Source: Bombyx mori (taxonomy: Eukaryota > Arthropoda > Insecta > Lepidoptera > Bombycidae). From it: a DNA stretch of 64,000 bases. The stretch spans positions 13,100,001 to 13,164,000 of the forward strand of contig NC_085114.1 of the NCBI RefSeq assembly GCF_030269925.1. Reading direction: 5' to 3'. Both the position numbers and the translations under genes were made by a program. Below the pieces are notes generated by a model, which saw nothing but the letters and a program-made list of their open reading frames with translations, had not been told where the DNA came from and made no database searches. Numbering within the stretch: position 1 is the stretch's first letter; the number at the start of each line of letters is the position of its first letter. Below, piece by piece: positions 19,162-31,100 of the stretch.

Positions 19162-22100
19162 CTGGAATTTAAAATAAATTTAAATTTTATTTGATTAATT
19201 CCAATTATAATAATGTCAATCTGTGTCTATAGAAGTATAATAGTCTTTGACAATAGAACCATAATAATGTTCAAACTTATAATTTCAATTATTTATAGTG
19301 GAATTTCGACTACTACGGGACCACTAGTAAAATCTAAATACACAAAACTAACGTTATCACGTTTCTCGCTCAGGTACTTGTCGGCGTCCTTGATCTTGGC
19401 GTCGACGACCTGTCCCGCGTTCCGTAGACCCTCGTCGGCGGCTCCTTCGACGCGCTTGAGAGTGTTGTCCACGGTGCAGGTGACGGCATTGCTGGCGTCA
19501 GCAGCGGCTTTCTCGGCTGCCTTCTTGGACTCTTCCACTGCAGCATCTGAGAAAAACATTGATGTTTCTGTTCAATTTTAACGATCATCGGATTTTTTTT
19601 CCTACCTAAGCTGAGAGCCTTGAGCGGCTATTTCAGCGTAACCTTAACTAGTAGGTGAGCTCACGGGGCTCAAACCTGACGACGTAGCTAACACGAACCC
19701 TAGCAAGAGCCGTGCTTCGCAGAATCTACTACCGGATCGGAAACGCGGCCCACTGAGAAGATCAGGCGAGAAACTCTGTGGGCTGTGTCTGAGGGTTAAT
19801 TTACTCGACGAGCCATTCGTCGCAAGCGACGGGTTCGACGAGAACGATGACCGGTGCTCGAGGTACCTAACAGCATCGTTAGTGGATCGGGATCATCGGA
19901 AGTTCGATTGCACATGACGAGTTTTTGTTTGTACGAGTGGTTTCTCGCCACTATCCATATAAAGGCCATATGCGTGGCGTTACATTTTTATTTTTATTTT
20001 TTTATTGCTTAGATGGGAGGACGAGGTCACGGCCTACCTGGTGTTAAGTGGTTACTGGAGCCCGTAGACATGTACAGCGTAAATGCGCCACCCACCTTCA
20101 GATATAAGTTCTAAGGTCTCGGTATAGTTAAAGGTCTCAGTATAGTTTCTTGCTACTAACCATATAAAGGCCATATGCGTGGTGTTACGTGTTGTTTTTA
20201 TTTTTTATTGCTTAGATGGGTGGACGAGCTCACAGCCCACCTGGTATTAAGTGGTTACTGGAGCCCGTAGACATCTTCAACGTAAACGCGCCACCCACCT
20301 TGAGATATAAGTTCTAAGATCCCAGTATAGTTGTAAGAGGTTTATCAAAATGCGTCTTTTTCTACCAAACATCTATTAATGCTTGATCCAACAAACAACA
20401 TGGATAAAGTTTTAGTGCGCCCACTGGGATGAGACCAAACGACAAATCTGTTCTGAATGCAATTATCACGATGCAACAACCTTGGATGATGGCCTATCAA
20501 CTGTTTTTGAAGTTTTTGTTGAACAAAATTGAATAGCAGATAATGGAAGTCGTATCCGATGGTACGGCCACATACCTAAACCACAGACCCTCAGACTACG
20601 TCGGAAATAGATGCCTGAATCTTTACGTACCGGGTCCAAGATCCAGCGAGAAAAACCGGATAAATATGGTATAGGCGGATATGGAGGAGAATAACCTCAC
20701 TCAGAAAGATGCCGAAGACCGAGCAAAGTGGAGGAGTTTAGGAAAGCGGATCCTGGTACTAGACCAGGAAAACGCTGGGAAGAAGAAAAAGAAGAAAGAA
20801 ACTTTTACGTTTACAGTTTTACTTTACAGTTTTCGTGGTCACGGATGACGACGACAAAGAAAATACTATAATTAAAATTCATTTTACGGTTACTGATACC
20901 GTAATTGTTGGTTTTGTGCTCTCATTTATTTATCAAGGTGAAATAACTTAACAAGCGTGAGAACAAAAGCAGTAACTACCATAATGAAATTGTACTCTGT
21001 GAACAAAACACGTGTGCTGATCGCGGCCATCTTTATTTTGCTTCCATTGCTCCGATAAAATGAAGACATGATGAGGATATGATACGGTTTGTTAATTTTA
21101 CTTTACTTACTGAACTTTTGTTACTTGTATTTTTTCTTTTGGCATAACTCCTTCGTCACATAAAATTTTTAAAAATAGCCTTTAAACCCGAGTTTTAAGG
21201 TCTCAGATGATTTATAGGCACATAACAACTTCATTCAAAGTAAAAAATCGAAAATCTTAAAAATTTTACTTAACCCTTTCATCCAATAATGTCTTCAACT
21301 TTTAACGTAAAGATCTCTCAATCGATAGAATGTACATTAAAAATTGTCATTAGAATTTGCGCTAGTCTATCTGACTCGATCACTGATCCAGTGGTGTAGT
21401 AGTTAGAGGTCCTGACTGCTGGGCCCCAGGTATCAGTGTTCGATTCCAAGATCGAGTAAGAATTCGTGACGAACAGATTTGTTTTCTCTTTATCTGGGTG
21501 CTTAATATTTATATAGATATGTACCTAGTCAGGTCATAAGTATTGTCACACAGTAAAAACTTTTCTTTTAGAATGCTGGCCACAAAAAAGTTTATTGAAT
21601 TCGAATTTCGAATTGTTCATGAAAATAAAAATAGTATACATTTAGAATTTTACTCATTTTTAAATATGGAGTGGACGCTTAAAGAAGACCGTGTTGCAGT
21701 TATTGCGTTGCATCGTTGCGGTTATGCGCCAATTCAAATTTTTAACATACTGAAAAATTTTAATATAACCAAAAGATTCGTTTATCGTACCATCAAACGA
21801 TACAATGAAGACTCTAGTGTAGATGACAGGTCAAGAAGTGGTCGCCCTCGGTCTGTTAGGATTCCAGCAGTGATAAAAGCTGTGAAGGCGCGAATTCAAA
21901 GAAATCCCAAACGTAAGCAGAAACTGTTGGCCCTTCAGATGGGGTTAAGCAGAACCACGGTGAAAAGGGTGTTAAATGAAGACTTAGGGCTTCGGGCATA
22001 TCGAAGAAAAACAGGAAATCGTTTGAATGCTCGTCTAATGGACCTGAGACTGAAGAGATGAGATGAAGAGATGGGGGCCCTTCCATGCCCTGCGTCGGTC

Positions 22101-25100
22101 GCTCACGCAACCCGTGGTCGAGCACATACTGTGCTCCGTGCTTTATTCAGGTATTGTCACGATTTCGCCTCGAACATCCTACCCCGCCCAATCCCACTCT
22201 CCAAATAAAAAAAAAATGAAAGTTCGAAAAAGGAAAAGGGTTTTGTCGGCGACTCCCCATTCCACATTTAATGTGGATTTCAGCAATGTAAGGGGTCTAC
22301 ATAGCAACCTCGACGCCGTACACCACCATCTTGAGACGGCGCAGCCTGCCCTGCTTTTTTTAACGGAGACGCAGATATCTGCTCCGGATGATACCTCATA
22401 CCTTGAATACCCCGGCTACGTATTGGAGCACAACTTCCTGCGTAAAGCCGGGGTGTGTGTATTCGTCCGGGCTGATGTCTGTTGTCGCCGTCTACGAAGT
22501 CTCGAACAACGGGACCTGTCCCTCTTGTGGCTGCGCGTAGATCACGGGGGCTGTACCCGAGTCTACGCGTGCCTGTACAGGTCCCACAGCAGTGATGCAG
22601 GTTCAGCTCTGATAGAGCATGTGCAAGAGGGGACTAACCGCGTGCTTGAGCAGTACCCATCTGCGGAGGTGGTGGTTCTTGGAGACTTTAACGCTCATCA
22701 CCAAGAGTGGTTGGGGTCCAGAACCACTGACCTCCCGGGTCGGACTGCCTACGATTTCGCCTTGGCCTACGGCCTCTCCCAGCTGGTGACACAGCCCACC
22801 CGTGTCCCAGATATTGAGGGGCACGAGCCTTCTCTGTTGGACCTTCTGCTGACCACTGATCCAGCCGGATACAGTGTGGTGGTCGACGCTCCACTTGGAT
22901 CGTCTGATCACTGCCTTATCCGTGCTGCCACACCACTCTCTCGTCCTAGTCGTCGAACGACGACCAGGTATCGAAGAGTTTGGCAGTATTTGTCAGCAGA
23001 TTGGGATGGATTGCGTGAGTTTTACGCATCCTACCCATGGGGGCGGTTCTGCTTTTCCTCTGCTGATCCTGACGTCTGTGCGGACCGTCTTAAAGACGTG
23101 GTGCTCCAGGGGATGGAATTGTTTATTCCCTCCTCTGAAGTGCCCGTTGGGGGTCGCAGCAGACCCTGGTATAACAATGCCAGCAGGGATGCTGCACACC
23201 TCAAGCGGTCCGCATACGTTGCATGGGATGATGCTAGGAGACGTCGGGATCCTAACATCTCAGAGGAAAGGCGGAAATATAACGCCGCTTCCAGGTCCTA
23301 CAAGAAGGTTATTGCCAGGGCGAAATCGGAGCACGTTGCTAGAATTGGCGAGCGACTGAAGAGCTATCCCTCTGGGAGCCGTGCTTTTTGGTCGCTCGCC
23401 AAAGCTGCAGAAGGTAACTTTTGCAGGTCTAGTCTCCCACCACTACGCAAGTCCGATGACAGTCTGGCCCATAGTGCGAAAGAGAAGGCTGACCTTCTGG
23501 TCAAACTCTTCGCCTCGAACTCGACTGTGGACGACGGGGGTGCCACACCACCGAACATCCTCCGGTGTGATAGTTCCCTGCCGGAGATCTGCTTTACACA
23601 GTGTGCAGTCAGGCGGGAACTCCGACTCCTGGACGTCCATAAGTCGAGCGGGCCAGACGGCATCCCTGCAGTGGTTCTGAAAACGTGCGCCCCTGAGCTG
23701 ACGCCTGCGCTAACGCGTTTGTATCGCCTCTCTTATTGCGCTAACAGGGTTCCGTCTTCATGGAAGACTGCCCACGTCCACCCTATCCCCAAGAAGGGTG
23801 ACCGGTCGGACCCATCGAGCTACAGGCCTATCGCGATAACTTCCTTGCTTTCCAAGGTGATGGAGCGAATAATTAATATACAACTCCTGAAGTATCTGGA
23901 GGATCGCCAGCTGATCAGTGACCGACAGTACGGTTTCCGTCACGGTCGCTCAGCTGGCGATCTTCTTGTATACCTTACTCACAGGTGGGCTGAAGCCTTG
24001 GAGAGCAAGGGCGAGGCTCTTGCTGTGAGCCTTGATATTGCGAAGGCCTTCGACAGGGTCTGGCATAGGGCACTTCTGTCGAAGCTACCATCTTACGGAA
24101 TCCCCGAGGGTCTCTGCAAGTGGATCGCTAGCTTTTTGGATGGGCGGAGCATCACGGTCGTTGTAGACGGTGACTGTTCTGATACCATGACCATTAACGC
24201 TGGCGTTCCACAAGGTTCGGTGCTCTCCCCCACGCTTTTCATCCTGTATATCAATGACATGCTGTCTATTGATGGCATGCATTGCTATGCGGATGACAGC
24301 ACGGGGGATGCGCGATATATCGGCCATCAGAGTCTCTCTCGGAGCGTGGTGCAAGAGAGACGATCAAAGCTTGTGTCTGAAGTGGAGAACTCTCTGGGGC
24401 GAGTCTCCAAATGGGGTGAATTGAACTTGGTTCAATTCAACCCGTTAAAGACACAAGTTTGCGCGTTCACTGCGAAGAAGGACCCCTTTGTCATGGCGCC
24501 GCAATTCCAAGGAGTATCCCTGCAACCTTCCGAGAGTATTGGGATACTTGGGGTCGACATTTCGAGCCATGTCCAGTTTCGGAGTCATTTGGAAGGCAAA
24601 GCCAAGTTGGCGTCCAAAATGCTGGGAGTCCTCAACAGAGCGAAGCGGCACTTCACGCCTGGACAAAGGCTTTTGCTTTATAAAGCACAAGTCCGGCCTC
24701 GCATGGAGTACTGCTCCCATCTCTGGGCCGGGGCTCCCAAATACCAGCTTCTTCCATTTGACTCCATACAGAGGAGGGCCGTTCGGATTGTCGATAATCC
24801 CGGTCTCACGGATCGTTTGGAACCTCTGGGTCTGCGGAGGGACTTCGGTTCCCTCTGTATTTTGTACCGTATGTTCCATGGGGAGTGCTCTGAGGAATTG
24901 TTCGAGATGATACCGGCATCTCGTTTTTACCATCGCACCGCCCGCCACCGGAGTAGAGTTCATCCATACTACCTGGAGCCACTGCGGTCATCCACAGTGC
25001 GTTTCCAGAGGTCTTTTTTGCCACGTACCATCCGGCTATGGAATGAGCTCCCCTCCACGGTGTTTCCCGAGCGCTATGACATGTCCTTCTTCAAACGAGG

Positions 25101-28100
25101 CTTGTGGAGAGTATTAAGCGGTAGGCAGCGGCTTGGCTCTGCCCCTGGCATTGCTGAAGTCCATGGGCGACGGTAACCACTCACCATCAGGTGGGCCGTA
25201 TGCTCGTCTGCCTACAAGGGCAATAAAAAAAAAAAAAAAAAAAAAAAAGATGCCGCGCTTTGTTGAAGCGGTACGCGGGAAAAAAATATCGGGAAATTAT
25301 TATTTCGGATGAAAAATTTTTTACCGTAGAAGAGAGCTACAACAAAAAAAATTATAAGGTGTAACGCACACAGTAATGAAGAAGCGAGCAACCGTATTCA
25401 GCGTGTCCAACGAGGTCATTTTCCATCCTCGCTCATGGTATGGTTGGGAGTTTCTTATTGGGGCTTAACAGAGGTACATTTTTGTGAGAAAGGTGTAAAA
25501 ACGAATGCAGTTGTGTATCAAAATACAGTCCTGACGAACCTTGTGGTACCTGTTTCTCATACCATATTCAATAACAGGCACTGGGTATTCCAACAAGATT
25601 CGGCGCCAGTTCATAGAGCGAAGAGCACACAAGACTGGCTGGCGGCGCGTGAAATCGACTTCATCCGGCACGAAGACTGGCCCTCCTCCAGTCCAGATTT
25701 GAATCCGTTAGATTACAAGATATGGCAACACTTGAAGGAAAAGGCGTGCTCAAAGCCTCATCCCAATTTGGAGTCACTCAAGACATCCTTGATTAAGGCA
25801 GCCGCCGATATTGACATGGACCTCGTTCGCGCTGCGATAGACGATTGGCCGCGCAGATTGAAGGCCTGTATTCAAAATCACGGAGGTCATTTTGAATAAA
25901 CTTTAGTGTCATAAGAATCTATGTTTTGTTAAGTTCATTTTGGTATATGAATGGTTACATAATGAATAAACTTGTTTCAATTATTTTACATTAAACATGT
26001 GACAGAATTTATGACCTGACTATGTATATGAGTATGTACATATCAGACTGGTTCCTATAGTACAGGGAATCCTAGCTTAGAGCAAGATATTCAAGAAAGT
26101 CGTCGTGGCCTAAAGGATAAGACGTCCGGTGCATTCGTGTTGAAGCGATGCACCGGTGTTCGAATCCCGCAGGCGGGTACCAATTTTTCTAATGAAATAT
26201 GTACTCAACAAATGTTCACGATTGACTTCCACGGTGAAGGAATAACATCGTGTAATAAAAATCAAACCCGCAAAATTATAATTTGCGTAATTACTGGTGG
26301 TAGGACCTCTTGTGAGTCCGCGCGGATAGGTACCACCGCCCTGCTTATTTCTGCCGTGAAGCAGTAATGCGTTTCGGTTTGAAGGGTGGGGTAGCCGTTG
26401 TAACTATACTGAGACTTTAGAACTTGTATCTCAAGGTGGGTGGCGCGTCTACGTTGTAGATGTCTATGGGCTCCAGTAACCACTTAACATCAGGTGGGCT
26501 GTGAGCTCGTCCACCCATCTAAGCAATAAAAAAAAAAAAAAAAAAAAATTCGTATCTAGCGATGCACCGGTGTTCGAATCCCGCAGGTGGATACCTACCA
26601 ATTTTTCTAATGAAATACGTACTTAATACTTAACAAATGTTCACGATCGAGTTCTACGGTGAAGGAATAACATGAAGGAAGAACGGCTAAAGTGGAGTAC
26701 AGGTCAAATCAATACTCTTGTCAAAACAAACTCTTGTCGTCAAACTCTTGTCTTGAGTTTGACGGCAGTTCTATATGTTTGTATGTCTATTTGTTTACAA
26801 CACCAGTCCGTTCTCGGAATATGATAAATAAATGGCGTCATAAAATTAAACGCCGCTTGTGAACGGTGTTGCGGTGGCAATGTTAAAATTTAGACATGTT
26901 TCGGTGGTAATAAAAAGCTTACTGGCTACTCTCTGGGCCTCCTGCTTGGCTGCTTCGGCTGCTAATCGCGCCTTCTCTTTGGCGTCTTCGGCAGCCTTTA
27001 GCGCTTGTGCCTTGGCTTCTTCCGCGGCCTTCTTCGTAGTGTCTACGGTAGTGTTGATGGTATCTGTGGAAGATTTTTTTTTTCTTTTTATAATTGACTC
27101 GATGTTGTCTATGTTAAGCCCGTGTCCAATCACTGCTGTACTGAAACGTCTTTTTTTTTATTGCCTTTGTAGGCAGACGGGCATACGGCCCACCGGATGG
27201 TCAGTGGTTCATGGACTTCAGCAATGCCAGGGGCAGAGCCAAGCCGCTGCCTACCGCTTAATACTGTCCACAAGCCTCGTTTGAAGAAGGACATGTCATA
27301 GCGCTCGGGAAACACCGTGGAGGGGAGCTCATTCCATAGCCGGATGGTACGTGGCAAAAAAGTTCTCTGGAAACGCACTGTGGATGACCGCAGTGGCTCC
27401 AGGTAGTATGGATGAACTCTACTCCGGTGGCGGGCGGTGCGATGGTAAAAACGAGATGCCGGTATCATCTCGAACAATTCCTCAGAGCACTCCCCATGGA
27501 ACATACGGTACAAAATACAGAGGGAACCGAAGTCCCTCCGCAGACCCAAGGGTTCCAAACGTCTATTCGCTTTTAGTTAAATCTGTAATTGGATTTCATG
27601 TTACGTATTTCAAACTTATATTTATGATAAATATAGTAACTATCAATATGAAGTGAGACTACTGTTTTACTGGTGGTAGGACGTCTTGCGAGTCCGAACG
27701 GGTAGGTACCACCACCCTGCCTATTTCTGCTGTGAAGCAGTAATGCGTTTCGGTTTGAAGGGCGAGGCAGGCGTTGTACTGTTAAAAGTGAGGCCTTGAA
27801 AGAGAGACTGAGAAACTCATGTCTCAAGGTTGGTGGCGGCATTTACGTTGTAGATGTCCATGGTCTCCGGTAACCACTTAACATCGGGTGGACCGTGAGC
27901 TCGTCCACCAATATAAGCAATAAAAAAAATGGTATTAAAGTAGGTACATCAATATGTAGGTACTCATTTAATATTTTATGATAATAATCCTATAATAATA
28001 ATATTGCGAACGTGAAAATTTGTTGGTTGTTGTTCTTTTTGTTGACAACAGAACGACCTAACGATTGGTAACGTTAATATTACGCTATGCAGTTCATGGA

Positions 28101-31100
28101 CATATGTTATTGCTAACCCGGAAAATGTGGTACGAACCGCTAGCAATAACTTATACTCAAATTTTCATTACATAATTCTAAAACAGTTTTATAATTATGA
28201 TTTCAAAACTATATTCTTCAAAAAGCCAACAACATCTTAAAAGTTATCGGTTAGGGCCATTGCAAACTTGAAAAAAAAACTTCTACTAATTAATTAAGTA
28301 TTTAAAAAAAATAATGTTATAATTATTTCAACATTACTTCAAATAAAAACGTTAAAACACGTCTCAAACAATGTTATCTGTTAATAGCACTTATGTTATT
28401 TCAATAATTAATAAAAAAATGTTTGGAAATATTCTTCGATTGGCATATATTGCAGATAAAGACCGAAAGAATAATGATGTTAAGTGAATTCACATCAATA
28501 AATATATCTAAATAAGGACAGCTTCTCATTCAAGAACTATTTCAAGGGTGAATTGCGAGTTAATTTTCATAATATTAAACTTGATTTATTTATTTATTAA
28601 GTTGCACCAACAAAGTGATCATCAATACAAAACATTGAACAATTGACAAAAGTTCATGGCAGATGTCACCTCAATTATAGGTGCAATCGACAGTGCATTA
28701 ACATCAAAAAAAAAAAAATATACAGCTAAGATTTGATTACATTTCATTCATTGCTTAAGATTAATTTATTTGATATGATAATTAATATTAATTTGATTCA
28801 ATATGCCTTATCAAATTCCGGACGGTAATTTTGACAGGTCACCCTAAAGGCCCTTAAATTTTCGTATTTTTTCCGGATAAAATACACTACATATTGAGGA
28901 GTGCAAGGTTATTTGGTTTTAAGCCACATTTCGCTCAATATGCGAAATTTATTTTTGAAATTAAAAATGCGTTTTATTTGGTATTAGCATCAGCAACAGT
29001 TTAATGTTTTTAATTGAATCACAACTAAGTATACTCCATTCACAGATAGCTGAAGAAGTTTTTTTTATATATTTTTTCGGAATTTTAAACTTGTATACGG
29101 CTCCCCTCCTGTAAAGTTGCAAAAATGTCGCTAAAACCAAATATATTTTCACCCCTCTATATATAATGTCTTACTTAGTGGATGGGTATCACCCACTTGA
29201 CAATTGACCTAAGCTTCATCACGTGACTTTTTAGTTAGCCCGTGTCAATCCCATTCACGTGCAATTTCCACAAGCGTTCAAACTAGTAGAATGTAATATT
29301 GTCTATGATTTTTTTTATTATAAAATCGTTACCTACGAACCGATGTTTAATAAGTAATGTGACCTTTGCCATAACGAATGCCCATAGACAAAACAAACAT
29401 AAATATCATCGCTTCGGATACATTTGCATCCATAAAATTTACATCACAAATTTATCAACGCAAAAAAAAAACATGAACCGATCTACGTAGTTCCATTCCA
29501 TTTCAGACAAACATCTATCACAAATTCCTTATCAAACATATTATGTACATGTTTCAAAATATCGCGATGTACCTATGTACAGTGTATATGAGTCGTCTAT
29601 TATCAAAGGTGGCAATCTGTACATTTGGAAAAAAATAATTTATTGATATGTCAATACAGATTGATTTGAATATAATCGTCTCCTTCAAAGAATACGGTTC
29701 AAAACCTGCATTAAATAAAGGTTAATAGTTAACCTGTTATTTATCTAAGATGTCGTTCCGAAGAGTTTTGTGACTGCCGATGGAATACAAAGCCAATAAT
29801 TCGTTTTTCTGATTTACCAATCATTGTCCAAAAGTCAGATTGCCGCCTTTGATAATAGTCGACTCATATATTGTACATCAGCTATATGAAGTTCGCGGAA
29901 ATGTCAAAATGTTCATGACCCTCGTTTAGTTTATGAATGCGGTCGCTGTTTTCAAACAGCCACACGAATTTGACTCATAACATTTATTTAACATAGTGAT
30001 ATTAATTTTTTTTCCCTACCAGCCTAGTAACCTCGATGGGTTATAAGTTCATCTAATGTGTAGGCGAGCTCACGGGGCTCTGACCTGGCGAACTTGCTGA
30101 CACTAACCCTAGCAAGGGCAATGCTTCGCTGAATCTACCACCAGTGTTTTATTTGCACAAAAGAATAAATAATTTTTAATTGTATCTTTATCGTTTCATT
30201 GGATATATAAAAAGTTTAGTTACGCCAAAAATCTGTATCTCACGTTTAAAAAAATATCTGTAAAAGAGTTTTGTTTTCAAAAGCGTTACCTGTTTGATTA
30301 AGCAAGCACTTTACCATTAGTCTCTATTGACAAACTCCTCACAGTAGTAATGGCATTCTGCAACACTGCATTAAAAGGACAACGTGAAACAAAAGCGAAG
30401 CGAAAAACATGCCAAAATAAGAAACTAGTACCTTTTGCACCTTCGACGACATCCTCTGGCCTCTCGGCTAAATCTGAAGAATCTTGGGTATTAAACAGAG
30501 TGGTTGCTACTGTATCTACGGAAGAGTTAGCAAGGAAAAATTAAGAAACGAAAATGATAGTACCCACATGCAACCCCGATATTAAACACTAAATGTAATA
30601 CCGAAATTTCTAAGCGTAATTAATGAAACTGTTCTAAAATACCTTTGGCTGCGCCGACATACGATGCTCCTTTGTCATATACAGATCCGGCAGTTGATTT
30701 TGTACTTTCAACGGTACTCGCTAATGTGTCTACAATAAATGTACAAGTAATGTTCAATAAACTAAACAAATGGAATGTGTTCTACTTTGTACTATTTAAA
30801 GAAAAATATACCTTTAGTGCTTTCAAATAGAGCGGCACTTTTGTCTGCAGCGGCTGCAGCTACGTTTTGCGTTGCGTCTACGGTTTTAGCCAACGTGCCT
30901 ACGATAAATACATAAACAAATAACGAAAATGAAAAGTAAAAAAAAACTATCTAATAATTTTCTCTACCTTTAGCACTGTCAACGAGCGCCGCTCCTTTGT
31001 CATATGTAGAAGCCGCTGCATTTTTGGTCAAATTTACTGTGCTATGAACTGTATTTGCTACGGTGTCTACAATAATAATAATAATAATAATAATAAAAAC

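Larger units (their letters stand above)
21667..25899 (+). pseudogene. maT-type transposase, interrupted and frameshifted
   Basis: The N-terminal part runs from MEWTLKEDRVAVIALHRCGY to DLRLKR at about 22058: two helix-turn-helix regions and the GRPRS linker. The C-terminal part resumes after the LINE at 25249 (CRALLKRYAGKKYRE) and ends at 25899. Catalytic residues: D1 in ISDEKFF, D2 in FQQDSAPVH, D3 in SPDLNPLDY. D2 and D3 are 37 residues apart, the D37D spacing of maT elements. Besides the LINE there is a one-base frameshift in the A-run near 25345. Non-functional. Confidence 0.88.
21528..26020 (+). mobile_element. maT-type mariner (D,D37D) split by a LINE insertion
   Basis: Terminal inverted repeats: gtcaggtcataagtattgtc at the left and its near reverse complement at the right end (gacagaatttatgacctgac), each flanked by TA. 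Without the inserted LINE the element is about 1.3 kb, normal for the family. It lies in the intron between exons 25 and 26 of the 27-exon gene. Confidence 0.9.

Noticed and set aside
19353..19366. Donor gtgata at 19355-19360 for exon 26
   Set aside because: It would leave phase 1, but the final exon reads sensibly to its stop only in phase 0. The donor gttagt eight bases further gives phase 0 and a total of 886 whole codons.
21856..22125. 89-residue minus-strand frame across the mariner/LINE joint
   Set aside because: Antisense of two unrelated elements joined by insertion.
24445..24963. Long open frame on the minus strand opposite the Jockey-clade LINE
   Set aside because: It is the antisense of a conserved RT protein frame and has no family resemblance. 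The same applies to several frames opposite 43.9-47.5 kb.
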